64,000 nt of DNA, taken from assembly GCA_032718475.1 (NCBI GenBank), contig JAUCBJ010003681.1, forward strand, positions 17,307 to 81,306, in the 5' to 3' direction. This document shows, piece by piece, positions 45,019 to 60,000 of this stretch. The translations under genes were made by a program, and so were the position numbers. A model generated the notes under the pieces. The model saw only the letters and a list, made by a program, of their open reading frames with translations. It was not told where the DNA came from and did no database searches. The DNA comes from Nemertoderma westbladi (taxonomy: Eukaryota > Xenacoelomorpha > Nemertodermatida > Nemertodermatidae). Every line of letters begins with the position of its first letter. The stretch's first letter is position 1.

Positions 45019-48000
45019 CTCTGTTTGCTTAGACTGGCTATTATCTACAAAGAACCTCTGGTACCACAATAATATTGTCTCTGTTTGCTTAGACTGGCTA
45101 TTATCTACAAAGAACATCTGGTACCACAATAATATTGTCTCTGTTTGCTTAGACTGGCTATTATTTACAAAGAACCTCTGGTGCCACAATAATATTGTCT
45201 CTGTTTGTTTAGACTGGCTATTATCTACAAAGAACCTCTGGTGCCACAATAATATTGTCTCTGTTTGCTTAGACTGGCAATTATCTACAAAGAACCTCTG
45301 GTACCACAATAATATTGTCTCTGTTTGTTTAGACTGGCTATTATTTACAAAGAACCTCTGGTACCACAATAATATTGTCTCTGTTTGCTTAGACCGGCTA
45401 TTATCTACAAAGAACCTCTGGTGCCACAATAATATTGTCTCTGTTTGCTTATACTGGCTATTATCTACAAAGAACCTCTGGTGCCACAATAATATTGTCT
45501 CTGTTTGCTTAGACTGGCTATTATTTACAAAGAACCTCTGGTGCCACAATAATATTGTCTCTGTTTGTTTAGACTGGCTATTATCTACAAAGAACCTCTG
45601 GTGCCACAATAATATTGTCTCTGTTTGCTTAGACTGGCTATTATTTACAAAGAACCTCTGGTGCCACAATAATATTGTCTCTGTTTGTTTAGACTGGCTA
45701 TTATCTACAAAGAACCTCTGGTGCCACAATAATATTGTCTCTGTTTGCTTAGACTGGCAATTATCTACAAAGAACCTCTGGTACCACAATAATATTGTCT
45801 CTGTTTGTTTAGACTGGCTATTATTTACAAAGAACCTCTGGTGCCACAATAATATTGTCTCTGTTTGCTTAGACCGGCTATTATCTACAGAGAACCTCTG
45901 GTACCAAAATAATATTGTCTCTGTTTGCTTAGACTGGCTATTATTTACAAAGAACCTCTGGTGCCACAATAATATTTTCTCTGTTTGCTTAGACTGGCTA
46001 TTATCTACAAAGAACCTCTGGTACCACAATAATATTGTCTCTGTTTGCTTAGACTGGCTATTATCTACAAAGAACCTCTGGTGCCACAATAATATTGTCT
46101 CTGTTTGCTTAGACTGGCTATTATCTACAAAGAACCTCTGGTACCACAATAATATTGTCTCTGTTTGCTTAGACTGGCTATTATCTACAAAGAACCTCTG
46201 GTACCACAATAATATTGTCTCTGTTTGCTTAGACTGGCTATTATCTACAAAGAACCTCTGGTACCACAATAATATTGTCTCTGTTTGCTTAGACCGGCTA
46301 TTATCTACAGAGAACCTCTGGTACCAAAATAATATTGTCTCTGTTTGCTTAGACCGGCTATTATCTACAAAGAACCTCTGGTACCACAATAATATTGTCT
46401 CTGTTTGCTTAGACTGGCTATTATCTACAAAGAACATCTGGTACCACAATAATATTGTCTCTGTTTGCTTAGACTGTCTATTATCTACAAAGAACATCTG
46501 GTACCACAATAATATTGTCTCTGTTTGCTTAGACTGGCTATTATTTACAAAGAACCTCTGGTACCACAATAATATTATCTCTGTTTGCTTAGACTGGCTA
46601 TTATTTACAAAGAACCTCTGGTACCACAATAATATTGTCTCTGTTTGCTTAGACCGGCTATTATTTACAAAGAACCTCTGGTACCACAATAATATTGTCT
46701 CTGTTTTCTTAGACCGGCTATTATTTACAAAGAACCTCTGGTGCCACAATAATATTTTCTCTGTTTGCTTAGACTGGCTATTATCTACAAAGAACCTCTG
46801 GTACCACAATAATATTGTCTCTGTTTGCTTAGACCGGCTATTATTTACAAAGAACCTCTGGTGCCACAATAATATTTTCTCTGTTTGCTTAGACTGGCTA
46901 TTATCTACAAAGAACCTCTGGTATAACAATAATATTGTCTCTGTTTGCTTAGACTGGCTATTATCTACAAAGAACATCTGGTACCACAATAATATTGTCT
47001 CTGTTTGCTTAGACTGGCTATTATCTACAAAGAACCTCTGGTATAACAATAATATTGTCTCTGTTTGCTTAGACTGGCTATTATCTACAAAGAACCTCTG
47101 GTACCACAATAATATTGTCTCTGTTTGCTTAGACTGGCTATTATCTACAAAGAACATCTGGTACCACAATAATATTGTCTCTGTTTGCTTAGATTGGCTG
47201 TTATCTACAAAGAACATCTAGCACCACAATAATATTGTCTCTGTTTGCTTAGACTGGCTATTATCTACAAAGAACCTCTGGTACCACAATAATATTGTCT
47301 CTGTTTGCTTAGACTGGCTATTATCTACAAAGAACCTCTGGTATAACAATAATATTGTCTCTGTTTGCTTAGACTGGCTATTATCTACAAAGAACCTCTG
47401 GTACCACAATAATATTGTCTCTGTTTGCTTAGACTGGCTATTATCTACAAAGAACATCTGGTACCACAATAATATTGTCTCTGTTTGCTTAGACTGGCTA
47501 TTATCTACAAAGAACATCTGGTACCACAATAATATTGTCTCTGTTTGCTTAGATTGGCTGTTATCTACAAAGAACATCTGGTACCACAATAATATTGTCT
47601 CTGTTTGCTTAGACTGGCTATTATCTACAAAGAACATCTGGTACCACAATAATATTGTCTCTGTTTGCTTAGACTGGCTATTATCTACAAAGAACCTCTG
47701 GTACCACAATAATATTGTCTCTGTTTGCTTAGACTGGCTATTATCTACAAAGAACCTCTGGTACCACAATAATATTGTCTCTGTTTGCTTAGACTGGCTA
47801 TTATCTACAAAGAACATCTGGTACCACAATAATATTGTCTCTGTTTGCTTAGATTGGCTGTTATCTACAAAGAACATCTAGCACCACAATAATATTGTCT
47901 CTGTTTGCTTAGACTGGCTATTATCTACAAAGAACCTCTGGTACCACAATAATATTGTCTCTGTTTGCTTAGACTGGCTATTATCTACAAAGAACCTCTG

Positions 48001-51000
48001 GTATAACAATAATATTGTCTCTGTTTGCTTAGACTGGCTAGTATCTACAAAGAACCTCTGGTACCACAATAATATTGTCTCTGTTTGCTTAGCCTGGTTA
48101 TTATCTACAAAGAACCTCTGGTACCACAATAATATTGTCTCTGTTTGCTTAGACTGGCTAGTATCTACAAAGAACCTCTGGTACCACAATAATATTGTCT
48201 CTGTTTGCTTAGACTGGCTATTATCTACAAAGAACCTCTGGTACCGCAATAATATTGTCTCTGTTTGCTTAGACTGCTATTATTTGCAAAGAACCTCTGG
48301 TACCACAATAATATTGTCTCTGTTTGCTTAGACTGGCTATTATCTACAAAGAACCTCTGGTACCACAATAATATTGTCTCTGTTTGCTTAGACTGGCTAT
48401 TATCTTTAAAGAACCTTTAGTACCACAATAATATTGTCTCTGTTTGCTTAGACTGGCTATTATCTACAAAGAACATCTGGTACCACAATAATATTGTCTC
48501 TGTTTGCTTAGACTGGCTATTATCTTTAAAGAACCTTTAGTACCACAATAATATTGTCTCTGTTTGCTTAGACTGGCTATTATCTACAAAGAACATCTGG
48601 TACCACAATAATATTGTCTCTGTTTGCTTAGACTGGCTATTATCTACAAAGAACATCTGGTACCACAATAATATTGTCTATGTTTGCTTAGACTGGCTAT
48701 TATCTACAAAGAACCTCTGGTACCACAATAATATTATCTCTGTTTGCTTAGACTGGCTATTATCTACAAAGAACCTTTAGTACCACAATAATATTGTCTC
48801 TGTTTGCTTAGACTGGCTATTATCTACAAAGAACACCTGGTACCACAATAATATTGTCTCTGTTTGCTTAGACTGGCTATTATCTACAAAGAACCTCTGG
48901 TACCACAATAATATTGTCTCTGTTTGCTTAGACCGGCTATTATCTACAAAGAACCTCTCATACAACAATAATATTGTCTATGTTTGCTTAGACTGGCTAT
49001 TATCTACAAAGAACATCTGGTACCACAATAATATTGTCTCTGTTTGCTTAGACCGGCTATTATCTACAAAGAACCTCTGATACAACAATAATATTGTCTA
49101 TGTTTGCTTAGACTGGCTATTATCTACAAAGAACATCTGGTACCACAATAATATTGTCTATGTTTGCTTAGACTGGCTATTATCTACAAAGAACCCTTAG
49201 TACCACAATAATATTGTCTCTGTTTGCTTAGACTGGCTATTATCTACAAAGAACCTTTGGTACCACAATAATAATGTCTCTGTTTGCTTAGACTGGCTAT
49301 TATCTACAAAGAACATCTGGTACCACAATAATATTGTCTCTGTTTGCTTAGACTGGCTATTATCTTTAAAGAACCTTTAGTACCACAATAATATTGTCTC
49401 TGTTTGCTTAGACTGGCTATTATCTACAAAGAACATCTGGTACCACAATAATATTGTCTCTGTTTGCTTAGACTGGCTATTATCTTTAAAGAACCTTTAG
49501 TACCACAATAATATTGTCTCTGTTTGCTTAGACTGGCTATTATCTACAAAGAACATCTGGTACCACAATAATATTGTCTCTGTTTGCTTAGACTGGCTAT
49601 TATCTACAAAGAACATCTGGTACCACAATAATATTGTCTCTGTTTGCTTAGACTGGCTATTATCTTTAAAGAACCTTTAGTACCACAATAATATTGTCTC
49701 TGTTTGCTTAGACTGGCTATTATCTACAAAGAACATCTGGTACCACAATAATATTGTCTCTGTTTGCTTAGACTGGCTATTATCTTTAAAGAACCTTTAG
49801 TACCACAATAATATTGTCTCTGTTTGCTTAGACTGGCTATTATCTACAAAGAACATCTGGTACCACAATAATATTGTCTCTGTTTGCTTAGACTGGCTAT
49901 TATCTTTAAAGAACCTTTAGTACCACAATAATATTGTCTCTGTTTGCTTAGACTGGCTATTATCTACAAAGAACATCTGGTTCCACAATAATATTGTCTC
50001 TGTTTGCTTAGACTGGCTATTATCTACAAAGAACATCTGGTACCACAATAATATTGTCTCTGTTTGCTTAGACTGGCTATTATCTACAAAGAACATCTGG
50101 TACCACAATAATATTGTCTCTGTTTGCTTAGACTGGCTATTATCTTTAAAGAACCTTTAGTACCACAATAATATTGTCTCTGTTTGCTTAGACTGGCTAT
50201 TATCTACAAAGAACATCTGGTACCACAATAATATTGTCTCTGTTTGCTTAGACTGGCTATTATCTTTAAAGAACCTTTGGTACCACAATAATAATGTCTC
50301 TGTTTGTTTAGACTGGCTATTATCTACAAAGAACCTTTGGTACCACAATAATAATGTCTCTGTTTGCTTAGACTGGCTATTATCTTTACAGAACCTTTGG
50401 TACTACAATAATATTGTCTCTGTTTGCTTAGACTGGCTAGTATCTGCAATGAACCTCTGGTACCACAATAATATTGTCTCTGTTTGCTTAGACTGGCTAT
50501 TATCTACAAAGAACCTCTGGTACCACAATAATATTGTCTCTGTTTGCGTAGACTGGCTATTATCCACAAAGAACATCTGGTACCACAATAATATTGTCTC
50601 TGTTTGCTTAGACTGGCTATTATCTACAAAGAACATCTGGTACCACAGTAATATTGTCTCTGTTTGCTTAGACCGGCTATTATCTACAAAGAACCTCTGG
50701 TACCACAATAATATTGTCTCTGTTTGCTTAGACCGGCTATTATCTACAAAGAACCTCTGGTACCACAATAATATTGTCTCTGTTTGCTTAGACTGGCTAT
50801 TATCTACAAAGAACATCTGGTACCACAATAATATTGTCTCTGTTTGCTTAGACTGGCTATTATCTACAAAGAACATCTGGTACCACAATAATATTGTCTC
50901 TGTTTGCTTAGACTGGCTATTATCTACAAAGAACATCTGGTACCACAATAATATTGTCTCTGTTTGCTTAGACTGGCTATTATCTACGAAGAACATCTGG

Positions 51001-54000
51001 TACCACAATAATATTGTCTCTGTTTGCTTAGTCTGGCTATTATCTACAAAGAACATCTGGTACCACAATAATATTGTCTCTGTTTGCTTAGACTGGCTAT
51101 TATCTACAAAGAACATCTGGTACCACAATAATATTGTCTCTGTTTGCTTAGACTGGCTATTATCTACAAAGAACCTCTGGTACCACAATAATATTGTCTC
51201 TGTTTGCTTAAACTGGCTATTATCTACAAAGAACATCTAGTACCACAATAATATTGTCTCTGTTTGCTTAGACTGTCTATTTTCTACAAAGAACCTCTGG
51301 TACCACAATAATATTGTCTATGTTTGCTTAGACTGGCTATTATCTACAAAGAACCTCTGGCACCACAATAATATTGTCTCTGTTTGCTTAGACTGTCTAT
51401 TATCTACAAAGAACATCTGGTACCACAATAATATTGTCTCTGTTTGCTTAGACTGACTATTATTTACAAAGAACCTCTGGTACCACAATAATATTGTCTC
51501 TGTTTGCTTAGAGTGGCTATTATTTACAAAGAACCTCTGGTACCACAATAATATCGTCTCTGTTTGCTTAGACCGGCTATTATTTACTAAGAACCTCTGG
51601 TGCCACAATAATATTTTCTCTGTTTGCTTAGACTGGCTATTATCTACAAAGAACCTCTGGTACCACAATAATATTGTCTCTGTTTGCTTAGACTGGCTAT
51701 TATCTACAAAGAACCTCTGGTATAACAATAATATTGTCTCTGTTTGCTTAGACTGGCTATTATCTACAAAGAACCTCTGGTACCACAATAATATTGTCTC
51801 TGTTTGCTTAGATTGGCTATTATCTATAAAGAACCTCTGGTACCACAATAATATTGTCTCTGTTTGCTTAGACTGCTATTATTTGCAAAGAACCTCTGGT
51901 ACCACAATAATATTGTCTCTGTTTGCTTAGACTGGCTATTATCTACAAAGAACCTCTGGTACCACAATAATATTGTCTCTGTTTGCTTAGACTGGCTATT
52001 ATCTACAAAGAACCTCTGGTACCACAATAATATTGTGTCTGTTTGCTTAGACCGGCTATTATCTACAGAGAACCTCTGGTACCAAAATAATATTGTCTCT
52101 GTTTGCTTAGACTGGCTAGTATCTGCAATGAACCTCTGGTACCACAATAATATTGTCTCTGTTTGCTTAGACTGGCTATTATCTACAAAGAACCTCTGGT
52201 ACCACAATAATATTGTCTCTGTTTGCGTAGACTGGCTATTATCTACAAAGAACATCTGGTACCACAATAATATTGTCTCTGTTTGCTTAGACTGGCTATT
52301 ATCTACAAAGAACATCTGGTACCACAGTAATATTGTCTCTGTTTGCTTAGACCGGCTATTATCTACAAAGAACCTCTGGTACCACAATAATATTGTCTCT
52401 GTTTGCTTAGACCGGCTATTATCTACAAAGAACCTCTGGTACCACAATAATATTGTCTCTGTTTGCTTAGACTGGCTATTATCTACAAAGAACATCTGGT
52501 ACCACAATAATATTGTCTCTGTTTGCTTAGACTGGCTATTATCTACAAAGAACATCTGGTACCACAATAATATTGTCTCTGTTTGCTTAGACTGGCTATT
52601 ATCTACAAAGAACCTCTGGTACCACAATAATATTGTCTCTGTTTGCTTAGACTGGCTAGTATCTACAAAGAACCTCTGGTACCACAATAATATTGTCTCT
52701 GTTTGCTTAGACTGGCTAGTATCTACAAAGAACCTCTGGTACCACAATAATATTGTCTCTGTTTGCTTAGACTGGCTATTATCTACAAAGAACATCTGGT
52801 ACCGCAATAATATTGTCTCTGTTTGCTTAGACTGTCTATTTTCTACAAAGAACCTCTGGTACCACAATAATATTGTCTATGTTTGCTTAGACTGGCTATT
52901 ATCTACAAAGAACCTCTGGCACCACAATAATATTGTCTCTGTTTGCTTAGACTGTCTATTATCTACAAAGAACATCTGGTACCACAATAATATTGTCTCT
53001 GTTTGCTTAGACTGGCTATTATTTACAAAGATCGTCTGTTACCACAATAATATTGTCTGTGTTTGCTTAGAATGGCTATTATCTACAAAGAACATCTGGT
53101 ATCACAATAAAATTGTCTCTGTTTGCTTAGACTGGCTATTATCTTTAAAGAACCTCTGGTACCACAATAATATTGTCTCTGTTTGCTTAGACTGGCTATT
53201 ATCTTTAAAGAACCTCTGGTACCACAATAATATTGTCTCTGTTTGCTTAGACTGGCTATTATCTACAAAGAACCTCTGGTACCACAATAATATGATCTCT
53301 GTTTTCTTAGATTGGCTATTATCTACAAAGAACCTCTTGTACCACAATAATATGATCTCTGTTTTCTTAGATTGGCTATTATCTACAAAGAACATCTGGT
53401 ACCACAATAATATTGTCTCTGTTTGCTTAGACTGGCTATTATCTACAAAGAACCTCTGGTACCACAATAATATGATCTCTGTTTTCTTAGATTGGCTATT
53501 ATCTACAAAGAACATCTGGTACCACAATAATATTGTCTCTGTTTGCTTAGACTGGCTATTATCTACAAAGAACCTCTGGTACCACAATAATATGATCTCT
53601 GTTTTCTTAGATTGGCTATTATCTACAAAGAACATCTGGTACCACAATAATATTGTCTCTGTTTGCTTAGACTGGCTATTATCTACAAAGAACCTCTGGT
53701 ACCACAATAATATGATCTCTGTTTTCTTAGATTGGCTATTATCTACAAAGAACCTCTTGTACCACAATAATATGATCTCTGTTTTCTTAGATTGGCTATT
53801 ATCTACAAAGAACATCTGGTACCACAATAATATTGTCTCTGTTTGCTTAGACTGGCTATTATCTACAAAGAACCTCTGGTACCACAATAATATGATCTCT
53901 GTTTTCTTAGATTGGCTATTATCTACAAAGAACCTCTTGTACCACAATAATATGATCTCTGTTTTCTTAGATTGGCTATTATCTACAAAGAACATCTGGT

Positions 54001-57000
54001 ACCACAATAATATTGTCTCTGTTTGCTTAGACTGGCTATTATCTACAAAGAACCTCTGGTACCACAATAATATGATCTCTGTTTTCTTAGATTGGCTATT
54101 ATCTACAAAGAACATCTGGTACCACAATAATATTGTCTCTGTTTGCTTAGACTGGCTATTATCTACAAAGAACCTCTGGTACCACAATAATATGATCTCT
54201 GTTTTCTTAGATTGGCTATTATCTACAAAGAACATCTGGTACCACAATAATATTGTCTCTGTTTGCTTAGACTGGCTATTATCTACAAAGAACCTCTGGT
54301 ACCACAATAATATGATCTCTGTTTTCTTAGATTGGCTATTATCTACAAAGAACATCTGGTACCACAATAATATTGTCTCTGTTTGCTTAGACTGGCTATT
54401 ATCTACAAAGAACATCTGGTACCACAATAATATGATCTCTGTTTGCTTAGATTGGCTATTATCTACAAAGAACATTTGGTACCACAATAATATTGTCTCT
54501 GTTTGCTTAGACTGGCTATTATCTTTAAAGAACCTCTGGTACCACAATAATATTGTCTCTGTTTGCTTAGACTGGCTATTATCTACAAAGAACATCTGGT
54601 ACCACAATAATATTGTCTCTGTTTGCTTAGACTGGCTATTATCTTTAAAGAACCTCTGGTACCACAATAATATTGTCTCTGTTTGCTTAGACTGGCTATT
54701 ATCTACAAAGAACATCTGGTACCACAATAATATTGTCTCTATTTGCTTAGACTGGCTATTATTTACAAAGAACCTCTGGTTCCACAATAATATTGTCTCT
54801 GTTTGCTTAGATTGGCTATTATCTACAAAGAACCTCTGGTACCACAATAATATTGTCTCTGTTTGCTTAGACTGGCTATTATCTACAAAGAACCTTTAGT
54901 ACCACAATAATATTGTCTCTGTTTGCTTAGATTGGCTGTTATCTTTAAAGAACCTCTGGTACCACAATAATATTGTCTCTGTTTGCTTAGATTGGCTATT
55001 ATCTTTAAAGAACATCTGGTACCACAATATTATTGTCTCTGTTTGCTTAGACTGGCTATTATCTACAAAGAACCTTTAGTACCACAATAATATTGTCTCT
55101 GTTTGCTTAGACTGGCTATTATCTACAAAGAACCTCTGGTACCACAATAATATTGTCTCTGTTTGCTTAGATTGGCTATTATCTACAAAGAACCTCTTGT
55201 ACCACAATAATATTGTCTCTGTTTTCTTAGACTGTCTATTATCTACAAATAACCTCTGGTACCACAATAATATTGTCTCTGTTTGCTTAGATTGGCTATT
55301 ATCTACAAAGAACCTCTTGTACCACAATAATATTGTCTCTGTTTTCTTAGACTGTCTATTATCTACAAAGAACCTCTGGTACCACAATAATATTGTCTCT
55401 GTTTGCTTAGACTGGCTATTATTTGCAAAGAACCTCTGGTACCACAATAATATTGTCTCTGTTTGCTTAGACTGGCTATTATCTACAAAGAACCTCTGGT
55501 ACCACAATAATATTGTCTCTGTTTGCTTAGACTAGCTATTATCTACAAAGAACCTCTGGTACCACAATAATATTGTCTCTGTTTGCTTAGACTGGCTATT
55601 ATCTACAAAGAACCTCTGGTACCACAATAATATTGTCTCTGTTTGCTTAGACTGGCTATTATCTACAAAGAACCTCTGGTACCACAATAATATTGTCTCT
55701 GTTTGCTTAGACTGGCTATTATCTACAAAGAACCTCTGGTACCACAATAATATTGTCTCTGTTTGCTTAGACTGGCTATTATCTACAAAGAACCTCTGGT
55801 ACCACAATAATATTGTCTATGTTTGCTTAGATTGGCTATTATCTACAAAGAACATCTGGTACCACAATAATATTGTCTCTGTTTGCTTAGACCGGCTGTT
55901 ATCTACAAAGAACCTCCGGTACCACAATAATATTGTCTCTGTTTGCTTAGACTGGCTATTATCTACAAAGAACCTCTGGTATAACAATAATATTGTCTCT
56001 GTTTGCTTAGACTGGCTATTATCTACAAAGAACCTCTGGTACCACAATAATATTGTCTCTGTTTGCTTAGACTGGCTATTATTTACAAAGATCGTCTGTT
56101 ACCACAATAATATTGTCTGTGTTTGCTTAGAATGGCTATTATCTACAAAGAACATCTGGTACCAAAATAATATTGTCTCTGTTTGCTTAGACCGGCTGTT
56201 ATCTACAAAGAACCTCCGGTACCACAATAATATTGTCTCTGTTTGCTTAGACTGGCTATTATCTTTAAAGAACCTCTGGTACCACAATAATATTGTCTCT
56301 GTTTGCTTAGACTGGCTATTATCTACAAAGAACATCTGGTACCACAATAATATGATCTCTGTTTGCTTAGATTGGCTATTATCTACAAAGAATATTTGGT
56401 ACCACAATAATATTGTCTCTGTTTGCTTAGACTGGCTATTATCTTTAAAGAACCTCTGGTACCACAATAATATTGTCTCTGTTTGCTTAGACTGGCTATT
56501 ATCTACAAAGAACATCTGGTACCACAATAATATTGTCTCTGTTTGCTTAGACTGGCTATTATCTACAAAGAACCTCTGGTACCACAATAATATTGTCTCT
56601 GTTTGCTTAGACTGGCTATTATCTACAAAGAACATCTGGTACCACAATAATATTGTCTCTGTTTGCTTAGACTGGCTATTATCTACAAAGAACATCTGGT
56701 ACCACAATAATATTGTCTCTGTTTGCTTAGACTGGCTATTATCTACAAAGAACCTCTGGTACCACAATAATATTGTCTATGTTTGCTTAGATTGGCTATT
56801 ATCTACAAAGAACCTCTGGTACCACAATAATATTGTCTCTGTTTGCTTAGACTGGCTATTATCTACAAAGAACCTCTGGCACCACAATAATATTGTCTCT
56901 GTTTGTTTAGACTGTCTATTATCTACAAAGAACATCTGGTACCACAATAATATTGTCTCTGTTTGCTTAGACTGACTATTATTTACAAAGAACCTCTGGT

Positions 57001-60000
57001 ACCACAATAATATTGTCTCTGTTTGCTTAGACTGGCTATTATTTACAAAGAACCTCTGGTACCACAATAATGTCGTCTCTGTTTGCTTAGACCGGCTATT
57101 ATTTACAAAGAACCTCTGGTACCACAATAATATTGTCTCTGTTTGCTTAGACTGGCTATTATCTACAAAGAACCTCTGGTGCCACAATAATATTTTCTCT
57201 GTTTGCTTAGACTGGCTATTATCTACAAAGAACCTCTGGTACCACAATAATATTGTCTCTGTTTGCTTAGACTGGCTATTATCTACAAAGAACCTCTGGT
57301 ATAACAATAATATTGTCTCTTTTTGCTTAGACTGGCTATTATCTACAAAGAACCTCTGGTACCACAATAATATTGTCTCTATTTGCTTAGATTGGCTATT
57401 ATCTATAAAGAACCTCTGGTACCACAACAATATTGTCTCTGTTTGCTTAGACTGGCTATTATCTACAAAGAACCTCTGGTACCACAATAATATTGTCTCT
57501 GTTTGCTTAGACTGGCTAGTATCTACAAAGAACCTCTGGTACCACAATAATATTGTCTCTGTTTGCTTAGACTGGCTATTATCTACAAAGAACCTCTGGT
57601 ACCACAATAATATTGTCTCTGTTTGCTTAGACTGCTATTATTTGCAAAGAACCTCTGGTACCACAATAATATTGTCTCTGTTTGCTTAGACTGGCTATTA
57701 TCTACAAAGAACCTCTGGTACCACAATAATATTGTGTCTGTTTGCTTAGACCGGCTATTATCTACAGAGAACCTCTGGTACCAAAATAATATTGTCTCTG
57801 TTTGCTTAGACCGGCTGTTATCTACAAAGAACCTCCGGTACCACAATAATATTGTCTCTGTTTGCTTAGACTGGCTATTATCTACAAAGAACCTCTGGTA
57901 TAACAATAATATTGTCTCTGTTTGCTTAGACTGGCTATTATCTACAAAGAACCTCTGGTACCACAATAATATTGTCTCTGTTTGCTTAGACTGGCTATTA
58001 TTTACAAAGATCGTCTGTTACCACAATAATATTGTCTCTGTTTGCTTAGACTGGCTATTATCTACAAAGAACCTCTGGTACCACAATAATATTGTCTCTG
58101 TTTGTTTAGACTGGCTATTATCTACAAAGAACCTCTGGTGCCACAATAATATTGTCTCTGTTTGTTTAGACTGGCTATTATCTACAAAGAACCTCTGGTA
58201 CCACAATAATATTGTCTCTGTTTGCTTAGACTGGCTATTATCTACAAAGAACCTCTGGTACCACAATAATATTGTCTCTGTTTGCTTAGACTAGCTATTA
58301 TCTACAAAGAACCTCTGGTACCACAATAATATTGTCTCTGTTTGCTTAGACTGGCTATTATCTACAAAGAACCTCTGGTACCACAATAATATTGTCTATG
58401 TTTGCTTAGATTGGCTATTATCTACAAAGAACATCTGGTACCAAAATAATATTGTCTCTGTTTGCTTAGACCGGCTGTTATCTACAAAGAACCTCCGGTA
58501 CCACAATAATATTGTCTCTGTTTGCTTAGACTGTCTATTTTCTACAAAGAACCTCTGGTACCACAATAATATTGTCTATGTTTGCTTAGATTGGCTATTA
58601 TCTACAAAGAACATCTGGTACCACACAATAATATTGTCTCTGTTTGCTTAGACTGTCTATTATCTACAAAGAACCTCTGGTACCACAATAATATTGTCTC
58701 TGTTTGCTTAGACTAGCTATTATCTACAAAGAACCTCTGGTACCACAATAATATTGTCTCTGTTTGCTTAGACTGGCTATTATCTACAAAGAACCTCTGG
58801 TACCACAATAATATTGTCTCTGTTTGCTTAGACTGGCTATTATCTACAAAGAACCTCTGGTACCACAATAATATTGTCTATGTTTGCTTAGATTGGCTAT
58901 TATCTACAAAGAACCTCTGGTACCACAATAATATTGTCTATGTTTGCTTAGATTGGCTATTATCTACAAAGAACATCTGGTACCAAAATAATATTGTCTC
59001 TGTTTGCTTAGACCGGCTGTTATCTACAAAGAACCTCCGGTACCACAATAATATTGTCTCTGTTTGCTTAGACTGTCTATTTTCTACAAAGAACCTCTGG
59101 TACCACAATAATATTGTCTATGTTTGCTTAGATTGGCTATTATCTACAAAGAACATCTGGTACCACACAATAATATTGTCTCTGTTTGCTTAGACTGGCT
59201 ATTATCTACAAAGAACATCTGGTACCACAATAATATTGTCTCTGTTTGCTTAGACCGGCTGTTATCTACAAAGAACCTCCGGTACCACAATAATATTGTC
59301 TCTGTTTGCTTAGACTGGCTATTATCTACAAAGAACCTCTGGTACCACAATAATATTGTCTCTGTTTGCTTAGACTGGCTATTATTTACAAAGAACCTCT
59401 GGTACCACAATAATAATGTCTCTGTTTGCTTAGACTGGCTATTATCTACAAAGAACCTCTGGTACCACAATAATATTGTCTCTGTTTGCTTAGACTGGCT
59501 ATTATTTACAAAGATCGTCTGTTACCACAATAATATTGTCTGTGTTTGCTTAGAATGGCTATTATCTACAAAGAACATCTGGTATCACAATAAAATTGTC
59601 TCTGTTTGCTTAGACTGGCTATTATCTTTAAAGAACCTCTGGTACCACAATAATATTGTCTCTGTTTGTTTAGACTGGCTATTATCTTTAAAGAACCTCT
59701 GGTACCACAATAATATTGTCTCTGTTTGCTTAGACTGGCTATTATCTTTAAAGAACCTCTGGTACCACAATAATATTGTCTCTGTTTGCTTAGACTGGCT
59801 ATTATCTACAAAGAACATCTGGTACCACAATAATATGATCTCTGTTTGCTTAGATTGGCTATTATCTACAAAGAATATTTGGTACCACAATAATATTGTC
59901 TCTGTTTGCTTAGACTGGCTATTATCTTTAAAGAACCTCTGGTACCACAATAATATTGTCTCTGTTTGCTTAGACTGGCTATTATCTTTAAAGAACCTCT

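Noticed and set aside
51864-54899. 1,011-codon plus-strand and 581-codon minus-strand frames in the 60-bp array
   Set aside because: Both strands of the 60-bp unit are open. Frames end at indels or CCTTTAG variants, not at protein-like boundaries.
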